Assembly (NCBI RefSeq): GCF_000711715.1
Contig: NZ_JONN01000001.1
Location: 1,054,001-1,118,000 of the forward strand
Length of the DNA: 64,000 nt
Origin: Sphingomonas astaxanthinifaciens DSM 22298
GTDB taxonomy: Bacteria; Pseudomonadota; Alphaproteobacteria; Sphingomonadales; Sphingomonadaceae
Direction: 5' to 3'
In this document: in pieces, positions 1 to 8,909 of the stretch
How the letters are laid out: the number at the start of each line of letters is the position of its first letter
Numbering within the stretch: the first letter of the stretch is position 1
Position numbers and translations under genes: made by a program
The notes under the pieces: generated by a model
Database searches by the model: none
Told to the model about the DNA's origin: nothing
The model's input: the letters and a program-made list of their open reading frames with translations, nothing else

Positions 1-1631
1 AACTCGGTCTCCATCATCGGCTCGGCGAAGACGAAGCCCTGGATGGTCTCGCAGCCCATGGCGCGCAGGATGTCGGCCTGGGCGACGGTCTCGACCGCCT
101 CGGCGACCAGCTCGCAATCGACCCCGCGAACCAGCTGGATCACCGCCTGGACGACGTTGCGCGCCTGCTCGCTGGTAACGATGTCGTGGATCAGCGACTG
201 GTCGAGCTTGACCCGGTCGATCGGCAGCTTCCGGAGCCGCGCGATGTTCGAATAGCCCGTCCCGAAATCGTCGATGGCGATTCGTGCGCCTTCGCGGCGG
301 ACCTCGGCGATCTCGGCCAGCACCGCGGCCGAGCATTCCATCGCCGCGGTCTCGGTGAATTCGAGCTCGACCCGGTCGAGCCCGACCCCGGCATTGGCGA
401 AGATCTGCCGCAGGCGCGGGAAGAAGTCGGCGCGCTCGATCTGGCGCGGCGAGATGTTGAAGGCGACCCGGCCAAGCCCCTCGCCGGTCTCCTCCCAGCT
501 CGCGAGCATCGCCGCCACCTCGGCCATCACCCAGTCGCCGATGTCGTTGATGACCCCGGTCTGCTCGGCGATGGTGATGAACTCGGCCGGGCGCACCAGC
601 CCGCGGGTCGGGTGGTTCCAGCGCAGCAGCGCCTCGGCCCCCGTCACCGCGCCGCTGGCGAGGCTGAGCTGCGGCTGCAGCGCGAGCACGAACTCGCCCC
701 GCTGGACCGCATCGACCAGCGCCTTCTCGGTCTCCAGCCGGTGGCGATGCTCCTCGGCGATGGCGTCGTTGAACAGGCAATGCTGGTGCCCGCCGCGGCC
801 CTTGGCGCGGTACATGGCGATGTCCGCCGCCTTCATCAGTTCCTCGACCGAGCGACCGTGCGCGGGGCTCATCGCCACCCCCACCGAAGCGCCGATATCG
901 ACGCTGTGGCCGTGGAGTTCGAACGGCTCGCCGATCGCCAGCACCAGCCGGCGGGCGAGGCGCTCGGCCTCGGCCGCGCTGCCCACGTCGGGGAAGAAAA
1001 GCGTGAATTCGTCGCCCGCGAGCCGCGCCAGCAGCGGACGGACGGTGCTGCTGGTCGCCTCGCTGTTGACCAGCACCCGCAGCCGGTTGGCGACCATCAC
1101 CAGCAGCTGGTCGCCGCGGGCATGGCCGAGACTGTCGTTGACCGCCTTGAACCGGTCGAGGTCAAGGAACAGCATGACCGACGATCGTTCGCCCGCCGCC
1201 GCGAGCATCCGCTCGGCCTCGGCGCGGAAGTTGAGGCGGTTGGGTAGGCTGGTGACGGGATCGTACATGCCCAGCGCATGGGCGTTGTCGATCGAGTTGC
1301 GGACCTCGGCGAACAGGCTGTCCACCGCCGCCGCGACCTTGGGCATGGCATGGCGGACGAGGTCCGGCGCGGGGCTGGTGAGGTCGCCTTCCTCCACTGC
1401 CAGCAGCCGGTCGCGCAAGGCGGCCAGCGCGCGCGCGCCTTCGCTGTTGGGCCGCTCCGAGGCGACATAGCAGACGACCAGGCAGAAGGCCCCGGCGATC
1501 ACCGCCGCGGCGATCTGCTGCGGCAGCTGGGTGATGGTGACGAAAGCGTAAAGCGAGAAGATGAACGAAGCCACGCCCGCCAGCCCCGACAGGATCATGT
1601 TGCTGATCTTTTGAGCGCTGCCCACCTTCAT
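1..1631 (-). CDS. GGDEF-EAL cyclic-di-GMP turnover protein (3' end beyond window)
   Basis: The minus-strand frame opens at ATG 1631 (MKVGSAQKISNM) and stays open to position 1, so the C-terminus is cut by the window edge (about 543 residues visible). Residues 10-50 give two hydrophobic membrane segments. A GGDEF domain follows, with the active-site loop written AGDEF near residue 205. An EAL domain comes next: AEALLRW near residue 333, FTET near 430, DDFGTGYS near 452, and the loop ELVAEAVET, with Ala where most family members have Gly. The AGDEF variant occurs in active cyclases, but I cannot tell which activity dominates. Role (family knowledge): synthesis and/or hydrolysis of c-di-GMP at the inner membrane. 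The two PilZ proteins near 53 kb are possible receptors in the same cell. Confidence 0.93.
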   Translation of the reverse strand, partial: MKVGSAQKISNMILSGLAGVASFIFSLYAFVTITQLPQQIAAAVIAGAFCLVVCYVASERPNSEGARALAALRDRLLAVEEGDLTSPAPDLVRHAMPKVAAAVDSLFAEVRNSIDNAHALGMYDPVTSLPNRLNFRAEAERMLAAAGERSSVMLFLDLDRFKAVNDSLGHARGDQLLVMVANRLRVLVNSEATSSTVRPLLARLAGDEFTLFFPDVGSAAEAERLARRLVLAIGEPFELHGHSVDIGASVGVAMSPAHGRSVEELMKAADIAMYRAKGRGGHQHCLFNDAIAEEHRHRLETEKALVDAVQRGEFVLALQPQLSLASGAVTGAEALLRWNHPTRGLVRPAEFITIAEQTGVINDIGDWVMAEVAAMLASWEETGEGLGRVAFNISPRQIERADFFPRLRQIFANAGVGLDRVELEFTETAAMECSAAVLAEIAEVRREGARIAIDDFGTGYSNIARLRKLPIDRVKLDQSLIHDIVTSEQARNVVQAVIQLVRGVDCELVAEAVETVAQADILRAMGCETIQGFVFAEPMMETE

Positions 1632-1687
1632 TACGGGGCACGTGTAAAAGGATGGGGTTAAGAAGCCGTGTAGGTCCGGCCCCCGGC

Positions 1688-2230
1688 TCAGCGCCGCAGG
1701 ATGAGGTACAGACTCCCGCCCCCGCCATGCCGGCGGTGTGCGCTTCGGACCGCGGCGATGCGGTCGGCATGGCGGCTGACCGCCAGCCAGTCGTGGACCG
1801 CGGCGCGGATCCGCCCGCGCTGGATCGGCGGCTCGCCCGGACGATGGTGGCCGGTGACCAGCAAGAGCACCCGCTCGCCCGCATTCACCGCCCGCTCGAG
1901 CGCGCGGTCGATCGCCTCCCAGGCGGCGTCGAGATTATGGCCATGGAGGTCGACGGTGCGGTCGACCGCGATGTTGCCGCTCTTGAGCCGCTTTTCCCAA
2001 TGGCCGTCGAGATTGCCATGAATGGTCGCGCGGCGGACCGGGGCGGCGGTCACCGGCCGCGGCGGCGGCACCCGCCCTTTCGGCGGTGGCGAGCGGACGG
2101 GTTCGGGCAGTGGCGGCGGCGCGGGCGCAGGGGCAAGCTTCGGCGCGGGCGCGTCGTCACGGCTGAGCGGCGTGATGGTCGCGGTCACCCGCGCCCACAG
2201 GGCCTGTTCTTCAGGGCTGAGGTTGCGCAA
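1688..2230 (-). CDS. Smr/MutS2-type small-MutS-related domain protein
   Basis: About 180 residues. The C-terminal half is an Smr domain: TVDLHGHNLDAAWEAID, then LLLVTGHH, then GRIRAAVHDWL, matching the LDLHG...TGxG...V..WL pattern of Smr endonuclease-like domains. In the usual TGKG loop this copy has TGHH. The N-terminal part is a Pro/Ala-rich linker. I chose TTG 2230, which gives (M)RNLSPEEQALWARVT, the normal N-terminus of alphaproteobacterial members. The frame stays open upstream, antisense-free, but only inside the mltA reading frame. With this start the gene overlaps the end of mltA by 20 nt, so the two are probably translationally coupled. Family role: nucleic-acid cleavage or branched-DNA/RNA processing. 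The in vivo substrate is unknown here. Confidence 0.85.
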   Translation of the reverse strand: MRNLSPEEQALWARVTATITPLSRDDAPAPKLAPAPAPPPLPEPVRSPPPKGRVPPPRPVTAAPVRRATIHGNLDGHWEKRLKSGNIAVDRTVDLHGHNLDAAWEAIDRALERAVNAGERVLLLVTGHHRPGEPPIQRGRIRAAVHDWLAVSRHADRIAAVRSAHRRHGGGGSLYLILRR

Positions 2231-3434
2231 CGGTCGGGACCACTCCCGCGGCGCTGGCCGCGCGCGCCTTGGCGGCGGCAAGGCTCCCGCGCGGGAGGAG
2301 CAGCAGCGCGCTGCCCTTGGCCGCCATGCCGCCCGCGATCCGCGTGGCCTCGACCCCGTGGCCCCAGAAGGTATCGACCCGGTTGGCGCCCTTGATCGCG
2401 CCGCCGGTGTCCTGCGCGATCCACAGGCCATTGGCCTCGGGCCGGTCGACCGACAGGAAGATCGGCGCACCCAAGGGCACGAACAGGGGATCGGCGGCAA
2501 CGCTCGCGCGGCCCGTCACGGGGACGTTCATCGCGCCCAGGGGGCCCGGCCCGGTCAGCTCGCGAAAGAAGACGTAGGACAGGTTCTCGCGCATGATCGC
2601 GCGGCCTTGGTCGGGATAAGCGCGCAGCCAGGCGACGATGTCCTGCATGGTGGTGCCGCCGGGCTGGAGGATGCCGCGCTCGCGCATGATCCGCCCGATC
2701 GCCTTGTATTCGCGGCCGTTCTGTTCGGCATAGCCGATCCGCATCTCGTTCCCGTCGGGCAGCTTCAGCCGCCCCGAGCCCTGGATCTGGAGGAAGAACA
2801 AGTCGATCGGGTCGGCCGCCCAGGCGAGCTCGAGCCCCTTGTTCGCCAGCGCCCCGTCCTCGATCTCGGGCCGCGAATAATAAAGGACGCAGGTCCCCGT
2901 CTCGTCGATCCGCCCGCGCCCGGTCTGCCCGTCGGGACGGGTGCAGCGGGTGAGGTCTGTCGGGGTCCGGTAGATCGGCACATAGCCCGGCAGCGGCGTC
3001 CGTGAGCCGGCCAGCTCGGGCTCGTAATAGCCGGTCGCGAAGGCCTTGCCGTCGCCGACCTGGACCCAGTCGAAGCGCTGCTCGAAAAACGCCCTCGCTT
3101 GGCCGGCCGTCAGGCTCGCCGCCTCGGCGCAGAGCGGCTGCCAGTCCGCCGCCAGGGTCAGGCCCGAGGCGTCCTTGCGCCGGACCAGCACCGGGCAGCT
3201 GATCTTGAACGCGTCGAGCGCGCGGCTCGCCTGCTCGTCGGTCAGGGTCCGCGGCGCGGCGAGGAAGGCGCCGGCGTCGAGCGCGCGCTTGGGTGGCGGC
3301 GGCGCGGGCGGCGGAGCCGGGGTCGGCACCGGGGCGGGCGCCGGGAGCGGCGCGGGCTGGGGAACCGGACGGGTCGCGCAGGCCGCGATCGACAAAGCGA
3401 GCAGCGCGGCGAACGCAGGCTTGAAGCTCCGCAC
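2211..3434 (-). CDS. mltA: Membrane-bound lytic murein transglycosylase A
   Basis: The 407-residue protein starts at GTG 3434 (VRSFKPAFAALLALSIAAC), a lipoprotein signal peptide with the lipobox Cys at about residue 19. A Pro-rich tether at about residues 22-50 is followed by the MltA domain (FATGYYEPELAGSR) and the C-terminal 3D domain (QDTGGAIKG...DTFWGHG) with its catalytic Asp residues. It cleaves peptidoglycan glycan strands non-hydrolytically, forming 1,6-anhydroMurNAc, at the inner face of the outer membrane. A longer frame exists up to 3503, but the signal peptide fixes the start. The GTG overlaps the stop of the Tim44-like gene by one base (TAGTG), so the two genes are co-transcribed, with the Smr gene behind. 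Confidence 0.94.
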   Translation of the reverse strand: MRSFKPAFAALLALSIAACATRPVPQPAPLPAPAPVPTPAPPPAPPPPKRALDAGAFLAAPRTLTDEQASRALDAFKISCPVLVRRKDASGLTLAADWQPLCAEAASLTAGQARAFFEQRFDWVQVGDGKAFATGYYEPELAGSRTPLPGYVPIYRTPTDLTRCTRPDGQTGRGRIDETGTCVLYYSRPEIEDGALANKGLELAWAADPIDLFFLQIQGSGRLKLPDGNEMRIGYAEQNGREYKAIGRIMRERGILQPGGTTMQDIVAWLRAYPDQGRAIMRENLSYVFFRELTGPGPLGAMNVPVTGRASVAADPLFVPLGAPIFLSVDRPEANGLWIAQDTGGAIKGANRVDTFWGHGVEATRIAGGMAAKGSALLLLPRGSLAAAKARAASAAGVVPTVAQPQP

Positions 3435-4084
3435 TATTCGTCGTCGGTTTCGATCAGGATCCAGTTGGGATCGCGCGAGCCGAGGTCGCGGCGGAAGGTC
3501 CACCGGTCACGGGTCTGGACCGCGTCGCTGAGCGAGCCGGCGACGACATTGCCCTCGCCGTCGCGGGTGACCGCGGCGATGTCGGCCTCGAACCGGACGG
3601 TGACGGTGGCGACCTTGCCCGACAGGTTGGCCGCGGCGATCAGCGCCTGCTCGATCGCGATCAGGCGGTTGTCGAGCGTCTGGCCCGCGGCCTCGCGCTC
3701 GGCGATCGCCTGGTCGAAAGCCCCCGCGATCTCGGGGTCGAGGAAGCCGCGCACCTCGTCGATCCGGCCCTTCCAGAAGCTCTCGAGGATCATCCGGTAG
3801 GCGGCCTGCGCGCCCTCGAGGAAGCGGGCGACGTCGAAGCTCGGGTCGGCGGCGAGCAGCGCGCGGACACCGGGCCCGGCAGTCGGGAGATACGCCGTGT
3901 CGAGCGGCTCGGCTGGAAGCGCCTGGCCGGGGGTCGCGACCGCCGTGCGCGGCGCCGGGGCCGCCTCGGCGTCGGCGGGCTTCAGGGTCAGCTGCTGTTC
4001 GTGTCCCGTCCGTTCGCCCAGCACATTGTACAGCCTGAGGCCGATGAACAGGGCAACCAGCGCGAGGATGATGATCGAAACCAA
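3434..4084 (-). CDS. Tim44-like domain protein (TimA family)
   Basis: About 216 residues. The N-terminus is one membrane segment (IIILALVALFIGLRLYNVLG), followed by an acidic/Ala-Pro linker and a Tim44-like/NTF2-fold domain from about residue 85 (FLEGAQAAYRMILESFWKGR...FLDPEIAGAF). The TTG at 4084 places the membrane segment at the extreme N-terminus, as in homologues (xVSIIILALV). An in-frame ATG at 4126 would add 14 residues. In alphaproteobacteria such proteins sit in the inner membrane and are related to the mitochondrial import component Tim44, but their role is not established. The gene is divergent from secB, another protein-export gene, and is the first gene of an operon with mltA and the Smr gene. 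Confidence 0.88.
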   Translation of the reverse strand: MVSIIILALVALFIGLRLYNVLGERTGHEQQLTLKPADAEAAPAPRTAVATPGQALPAEPLDTAYLPTAGPGVRALLAADPSFDVARFLEGAQAAYRMILESFWKGRIDEVRGFLDPEIAGAFDQAIAEREAAGQTLDNRLIAIEQALIAAANLSGKVATVTVRFEADIAAVTRDGEGNVVAGSLSDAVQTRDRWTFRRDLGSRDPNWILIETDDE

Positions 4085-4285
4085 GGAACCGCTTTCTCTC
4101 GTGTCGAGCCTGGGGACGTAACGCATTACATAGGGGCTGGTGCCCCGGCTTTCCAACCCTCGCCTAAAGGCTTGCCCGCGCCATTGCACCGGTTCGACCC
4201 GGCTGCTAGTCGCCCGCCCCATCACGGGCCGGGCAACACACGTTCTGCCTCATTCTTCCTTGTAGCATGGTTAAGGGCATAAATC

Positions 4286-4813
4286 ATGGCCGCTTCTGAT
4301 CCCGCGACCCTCGGTGCGAACGGCGCCGACGAGACCGCCAACCCTGAGGCTCCGCAGGTCGCGGCGCTGGCGCAATATGTGAAGGACCTGTCGGTCGAGA
4401 ACCCCTCGTCGCCGCAGGTGCTGCAGTGGAACGAGCAGCCGCAGCTCGACGTCCAGTTCAACATCGCGGTCAACAAGATCGCCGACGATGTCCACGAGGT
4501 CGTGCTCAAGATCGACGCCTCGGCCCGCTCGGCCTCGGGCGTCCATTTCGTCCTCGATTTGAGCTACGCTGGCCTGTTCGGGCTGCGCAACATCCCCGAA
4601 GAGCAGCTTCCGCCGTTCCTGCTGGTCGAGGCCCCGCGCCTGCTCTTCCCGTTCGCGCGCCAGGTCGTCGCCCACTCGGTCCAGGACGCCGGCTTCCCGC
4701 CGCTGATGCTCGATCCGATCGACTTCGCCGGAATCTACATGGCGCAGGTCGAAGCGCAGGCGCAGCAGGCCGACGGCGGCGAACAGCCCGCCGGCGAACC
4801 GACCGTCCAGTAA
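4286..4813 (+). CDS. secB: Protein-export chaperone SecB
   Basis: 175 residues with the SecB fold: LDVQFNIAVNKIADDVHEVVLKI in the core, FVLDLSYAGLFGLRNIPEEQ, then the conserved LLFPFARQVVAHSVQDAGFPPLMLDPIDFAGIY stretch (here named in pieces because it is long). N- and C-terminal tails are acidic and Ala/Gln-rich. SecB is a cytosolic tetramer that keeps preproteins unfolded and hands them to SecA. The ATG at 4286 is the only sensible start. The gene faces away from the Tim44-like gene across about 200 nt that must carry both promoters. Confidence 0.97.
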   Translation: MAASDPATLGANGADETANPEAPQVAALAQYVKDLSVENPSSPQVLQWNEQPQLDVQFNIAVNKIADDVHEVVLKIDASARSASGVHFVLDLSYAGLFGLRNIPEEQLPPFLLVEAPRLLFPFARQVVAHSVQDAGFPPLMLDPIDFAGIYMAQVEAQAQQADGGEQPAGEPTVQ

Positions 4814-4835
4814 AGAGCGCGAAGGGCCCGCGGGA

Positions 4836-6395
4836 GTGAACCTCCTCAAATCGACCGGGACGATCGGCGGGCTGACGATGGTCAGCCGGATCCTCGGATT
4901 CGGCCGCGAGATGCTGACCTCGCGCATCCTCGGCGCGAGCAACGCCACCGATGCCTTCGTGGTCGCCTTCCGCCTGCCCAACACCTTCCGCCGGCTGTTC
5001 GGCGAGGGCGCCTTCTCGGCCGGTTTCGTGCCCCTCTTCTCGCAGCGCCTCCACGGCGAAGGCGGCGCCGAGGAAGCGCGCAAATTTTCCGAGGAAGTGC
5101 TGGCGGTGTTCCTGCCGACGCTCATCCTCTTCACCCTGGTGTTCCAGGTGATCATGGGCCCGTTCGTCGCGGCCCTATCGGGCTATGTCGGCGACAAGCT
5201 CGAGTTCACCACCTTCCTCACCCGGATCACCTTCCCCTACCTGCTGCTGATCAGCCTGGTCTCGCTCTTCTCGGGCATCCTCAACAGCCTGACCCGCTTC
5301 ACCGCCGCCGCCTTCGCGCCGGCGCTGCTCAACCTCATGATGATGATCGCGCTGCTGGTCGTCCCCGAGGGCGGCAAGCCGAGCGCAACCGCGCTTGCGG
5401 TGGCGGTCACGCTGGGCGGCGTGGTCCAGCTCGCTTTGCTGCTGATCGCGACCAAGCGCGCGGGCATTTCGCTCCGCCTCCGCCGCCCGCGGATGACGCC
5501 GGGCGTGCGCCAGTTCGTCCGGGTGGTCGTCCCCGCGACGCTGGGCGCGGGCGTCTACCAGATCAGTGCTTTCATCGACACCTTCTTCCTGACCCGGCTC
5601 GGCACGGGCGCCCCCAGCTACTTCAACTTCGCCGACCGGCTGAACCAGCTTCCGCTGGGCGTCATCGGCGCCGCGCTCGGCACCGCCATCCTGCCCCAGA
5701 TCAGCCGCCACGTCGGCGCCGGCGAGCCCGACAAGGCCGCCACCATCCAGGCCCAGGCGGCCGAACTCGCGATGCTGCTCTGCCTTCCCGCCGCCCTCGC
5801 GCTCTGCGCCGCGGCCGAGCCGCTGGTCGGCGCGCTATTCCAGGGCGGCAAGTTCAGCGCCGCCGACACCGCGGTCACCGCGCAGGTGCTGGCGATCATC
5901 GTGCTCGGCCTTCCCGCCTATGTGCTGGTCAAGGTGCTGACCCCCGGCTTCTATTCGCGCCAGGACACCGGCACCCCGGTCAAGATCGCGGCGGTGGTGC
6001 TGGTCGCCAACGTCGTCCTCAACTTCGCCCTGATCCCCTTCTTCGGGATCGCCGGCCTTTCGGCGGTGGTCGCCTTCACCAGCTGGCTCAACTGCGCGAT
6101 CCTCTACGTCATCCTCCACCGCCGCGGGCATTTCCGGATGCCGGGCTGGCTCGGGACTCGGATCCTCCGCCAGTTCCTTGCCGCCGGCGCGATGGTCGCG
6201 GCGATCTACGTGGTCCGCCAGCTTATTGGCGACTGGTTCACCGGCGGCCTCGGCCACCGGCTGGTCGGGCTCGCCGTGCTGATCGGCAGCGGCCTTGCCG
6301 TCTATTTCCCGCTGGTGTGGGTGCTGGGAGGGGTCGACCGCGACGCCTTCCTTGCCCTCCTGCGCCGCAAGCGCCCGGTGGCCGATGCCGGCTGA
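4836..6395 (+). CDS. murJ: Lipid II flippase MurJ
   Basis: 519 residues, polytopic (about 14 membrane helices), beginning MNLLKSTGTIGGLTMVSRI, followed by LGFGREMLTSRILGASNATD, the typical MurJ/MviN start. FRRLFGEGAFSAGFVPLF matches the conserved TM1-2 region. It flips lipid-linked peptidoglycan precursors across the inner membrane. The start is GTG 4836, with a GAAGG ribosome site ending about 10 nt upstream, 22 nt after secB. The last 11 nt overlap trpS, so murJ and trpS are transcribed together. Confidence 0.96.
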   Translation: MNLLKSTGTIGGLTMVSRILGFGREMLTSRILGASNATDAFVVAFRLPNTFRRLFGEGAFSAGFVPLFSQRLHGEGGAEEARKFSEEVLAVFLPTLILFTLVFQVIMGPFVAALSGYVGDKLEFTTFLTRITFPYLLLISLVSLFSGILNSLTRFTAAAFAPALLNLMMMIALLVVPEGGKPSATALAVAVTLGGVVQLALLLIATKRAGISLRLRRPRMTPGVRQFVRVVVPATLGAGVYQISAFIDTFFLTRLGTGAPSYFNFADRLNQLPLGVIGAALGTAILPQISRHVGAGEPDKAATIQAQAAELAMLLCLPAALALCAAAEPLVGALFQGGKFSAADTAVTAQVLAIIVLGLPAYVLVKVLTPGFYSRQDTGTPVKIAAVVLVANVVLNFALIPFFGIAGLSAVVAFTSWLNCAILYVILHRRGHFRMPGWLGTRILRQFLAAGAMVAAIYVVRQLIGDWFTGGLGHRLVGLAVLIGSGLAVYFPLVWVLGGVDRDAFLALLRRKRPVADAG

Positions 6396-7404
6396 GCGTC
6401 CCGTCACCCGCGTCCTGTCGGGCATCCAGCCGACCGGCAACCTTCACCTCGGCAACCTGCTCGGCGCGATCCTGCGCTGGGTGCGGATGCAGGATGAGGC
6501 CCCGTGCCTCTTCTTCCTCGCCGACCTCCACAGCCTGTCGGACTTCATCCCGGCCGAGACCCGCCGCGCGCAGGTCCGCGCCATGGCCGCCGCCTTGATC
6601 GCCAGCGGGATCGACCCCGCCCGCTCGACCCTTTTCGCGCAGAGCGACGTCCCCGCCCATGCCGAGCTCTGCTGGATCCTCAACGGCACCGCCCGGATGG
6701 GCTGGCTCAGCCGGATGACCCAGTGGAAGGACAAGTCGGGCAAGAACAAGGAAGGGGCCAGCGTCGCTCTGTTCGACTATCCCGTCCTCCAGGCCGCCGA
6801 CATCCTCCTCTATCGCCCCAGCCACGTGCCCGTGGGCGAGGACCAGAAGCAGCATATCGAGCTGACCCGCGACATCGCGATCAAGTTCAACCAGGACACG
6901 GGCACCGAGACCTTCGCCATCCCCGAGCCGTTCGTCGGCGGCGGCGTCTCGGCGCGAGTCATGAGCTTGCGCGACGGCTCGGCCAAGATGAGCAAGTCCG
7001 ACCCCTCGGACATGAGCCGGATCAACCTCGTCGATTCGGACGACGAGATCGCCGCCAAGATCCGCAAGGCGCGCACCGATCCCGATCCGCTTCCCGGCGA
7101 CCCCGAGCTGCTCGCCGGCCGCCCCGAGGCACGCAACCTCGTCGGCATCCTTGCTGCGGTCACCGGCGAGAGCGAGACCGCCATCCTCGCCCGCTTCGAG
7201 GGCCAGGGCTTCGGCGCCTTCAAGCCCGCGCTGGCCGAGGCGCTGATGACGCTGATCGCCCCGATCCGCGCCCGCTACACCGAGCTCGAGCGCGACACCG
7301 CCACCCTCGACCGGCTGCTCGACAAGGGTGCCGAGGACGCGGCTGCCCTCGCCGCCCCGACCCTGCTGGCCGCCAAGCGCGCGCTGGGCCTCTCGCGGCA
7401 CTAG
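6385..7404 (+). CDS. trpS: Tryptophanyl-tRNA synthetase
   Basis: 339 residues, class I aminoacyl-tRNA synthetase. GIQPTGNLHLGNLLGAI carries the HIGH-like signature (HLGN) at the N-terminus, and AKMSKSDPS near residue 200 is the KMSKS loop. The length is normal for bacterial TrpRS. The frame is open further upstream within murJ, but ATG 6385 gives the standard start MPAERPVTRVLSGIQPTG. It charges tRNA-Trp. The start lies 11 nt inside murJ, so translation is likely coupled. Confidence 0.97.
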   Translation: MPAERPVTRVLSGIQPTGNLHLGNLLGAILRWVRMQDEAPCLFFLADLHSLSDFIPAETRRAQVRAMAAALIASGIDPARSTLFAQSDVPAHAELCWILNGTARMGWLSRMTQWKDKSGKNKEGASVALFDYPVLQAADILLYRPSHVPVGEDQKQHIELTRDIAIKFNQDTGTETFAIPEPFVGGGVSARVMSLRDGSAKMSKSDPSDMSRINLVDSDDEIAAKIRKARTDPDPLPGDPELLAGRPEARNLVGILAAVTGESETAILARFEGQGFGAFKPALAEALMTLIAPIRARYTELERDTATLDRLLDKGAEDAAALAAPTLLAAKRALGLSRH

Positions 7405-7415
7405 GGTCAGGACAT

Positions 7416-7481
7416 CGTTCGTCCTGAGCGACGTCGAAGGGCGCCTGCGCCACCGTGCTTCGACGTCGCTCAGCGCGAACG
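7416..7481. repeat. Palindromic repeat, family A (intergenic)
   Basis: Two 24-nt arms (7416-7439 and 7458-7481) are inverted copies with two mismatches, around the core TGAGCGACGTCGAAG. The spacer is 18 nt. Relatives are at 21858-21925, 33103-33215 (inside a gene) and 60914-60979, with a decayed one near 42327-42370. It lies just after trpS and could also act as a 3' hairpin. Confidence 0.85.
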
Positions 7482-7601
7482 ACCGCCGGTATGAGCCTCC
7501 GCTCACCGCCCCACCCGCTCCCTTCATCGACGGTTCAACCAACTTCATGTTATAAGCCCCTCGTTTACCGGGACTTTCCCCGAGTCGAGGGTTTGCCAGT
7601 C

Positions 7602-8330
7602 ATGACGTTCCTCAAGAAGCTTGCCGCGGCCGCTCTGGTCGGCGCGGCGTCGGTCGGGCTCTCCGCCTGCGCCACCGGCCTTCCGGCCAAGGTCACCCGG
7701 TTCCAGGCCATGCCCGCCCCCCAGGGGCAGAGCTTTTACGTCGTTCCCGGCGAAGGCCGCGCGCGCGGCGGCGGGCTCGAGTGGAGCCGTTATGCCGCGC
7801 TCGTCACCCAGCAGCTCCAGGCGCAGGGCTACAGCGCCGCCGCCAGCCCTGAGGCCGCGACGATGATCGTCCAGCTCGGCTACGACGTCGACAAGGGCAC
7901 CCAGCGGGTGGTCGTCGATAACTTCGGGCCGGGCCGCTACGATCCCTTCTATCGCGGCTATTACAGCCCCTACGGCCTCTACGGCAGCCGCTTCGACCCG
8001 CGCTTCGGCGTCTATTACGGCCAGCCCTATTACAGCCGCTTCGGCTATTATGGCGGCTATCGCTCGCCCTTCTTCTACGGCTGGGACGACCCCTTCTGGT
8101 ACGGCGGTCCGGACGTGCGCGAATATACCGAGTACAAGTCCGAGCTCGATCTCGACATCCGTCGCCGCGCCGACAACCAGCAGTTGTTCGATGGCAAGGC
8201 GCAGGCGCGCTCGACCACCGACAACACGCAGGTACTGGTGCCCAACCTGATCCAGGCGATGTTCACCGGCTTCCCGGGCCGCGACGGCGAGACGATCAAG
8301 ATCACCGTCCCCGCCCAGAAGAAGCGCTAG
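7602..8330 (+). CDS. DUF4136-type lipoprotein
   Basis: 242 residues. MTFLKKLAAAALVGAASVGL, then SAC, is a lipoprotein signal with the lipobox Cys near residue 23. The body reads as a DUF4136 domain (SFYVVPGE...YAALVTQQLQAQGY...ATMIVQLGYDVDKGTQ), followed by an unusual Tyr/Phe/Gly-rich stretch (about residues 110-170) and a final beta-rich part with FTGFPGRDGETIKITVP. Such lipoproteins are anchored in the outer membrane; the function is not known. ATG 7602 was chosen because the signal peptide begins there; the frame is open upstream. Confidence 0.88.
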   Translation: MTFLKKLAAAALVGAASVGLSACATGLPAKVTRFQAMPAPQGQSFYVVPGEGRARGGGLEWSRYAALVTQQLQAQGYSAAASPEAATMIVQLGYDVDKGTQRVVVDNFGPGRYDPFYRGYYSPYGLYGSRFDPRFGVYYGQPYYSRFGYYGGYRSPFFYGWDDPFWYGGPDVREYTEYKSELDLDIRRRADNQQLFDGKAQARSTTDNTQVLVPNLIQAMFTGFPGRDGETIKITVPAQKKR

Positions 8331-8356
8331 GCCGCTTCACCGGCGACAAAAACACG

Positions 8357-8390
8357 AGCCCGTCCAGAGTGATCCGGGCGGGCTTTCCTT
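8357..8390 (+). terminator. Intrinsic terminator after the DUF4136 gene
   Basis: Stem AGCCCGTCC / GGGCGGGCT (8357-8365 with 8376-8384, including one G-U pair), a 10-nt loop and then TTTCCTTT. It lies 26 nt after the stop at 8330 and just ahead of trmL. Confidence 0.65.
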
Positions 8391-8419
8391 TGCCCGCCGA
8401 ACCCGCCAACGACGCGCCC

Positions 8420-8878
8420 ATGCGCATCGCCCTGTTCGAGCCCGAGATCCCCGGCAATGTCGGCGCCGTCCTTCGCCTCGGCGCCTGCCTGGGGGTCGCG
8501 GTCGACCTCATCGAGCCGATGGGCTTCGAGTGGGACGATGCCCGCGTCCGCCGCACCGCCATGGACTATATCGACCATGTCGCGGTTACCCGCCACGCCG
8601 GCTTCGACGCCTTCCTTGAGACGGTCGGCCACGCGCGCCTGATCCTCTTCACCACCCGCGCGACGGTCTCGGCCTACGATTTCGCCTACCGAAGCGACGA
8701 CATCCTGCTGTTCGGCAAGGAAAGCGCCGGCGTGCCCGACCCCGTCCGCGCCCTCGTCCAGGAACAGGTCCGAATCCCGCTCCGTCCGCAAGTCCGCTCG
8801 CTCAACCTCGCCACCTCCGCCGCCCTCGCGCTGGGCGAGGCGCTGCGCCAGACGAACGCCCTCCCGCCGCTCGCCTGA
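8420..8878 (+). CDS. trmL: tRNA (cytidine(34)-2'-O)-methyltransferase TrmL
   Basis: 152 residues, a SPOUT-class knotted methyltransferase. MRIALFEPEIPGNVGAVLRL is the typical TrmL N-terminus, ILLFGKESAGVPD is motif 2, and IPLRPQVRSLNLATSAAL is motif 3 of the SAM-binding knot. It methylates the wobble nucleotide of tRNA-Leu isoacceptors. An upstream in-frame start at 8369 would add 17 residues, overlap the terminator hairpin region and depart from the family start, so ATG 8420 is preferred. Confidence 0.95.
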   Translation: MRIALFEPEIPGNVGAVLRLGACLGVAVDLIEPMGFEWDDARVRRTAMDYIDHVAVTRHAGFDAFLETVGHARLILFTTRATVSAYDFAYRSDDILLFGKESAGVPDPVRALVQEQVRIPLRPQVRSLNLATSAALALGEALRQTNALPPLA

Positions 8879-8909
8879 AGGGTCGTTGCGCCGGCGTCAC
8901 GGCAATGCG

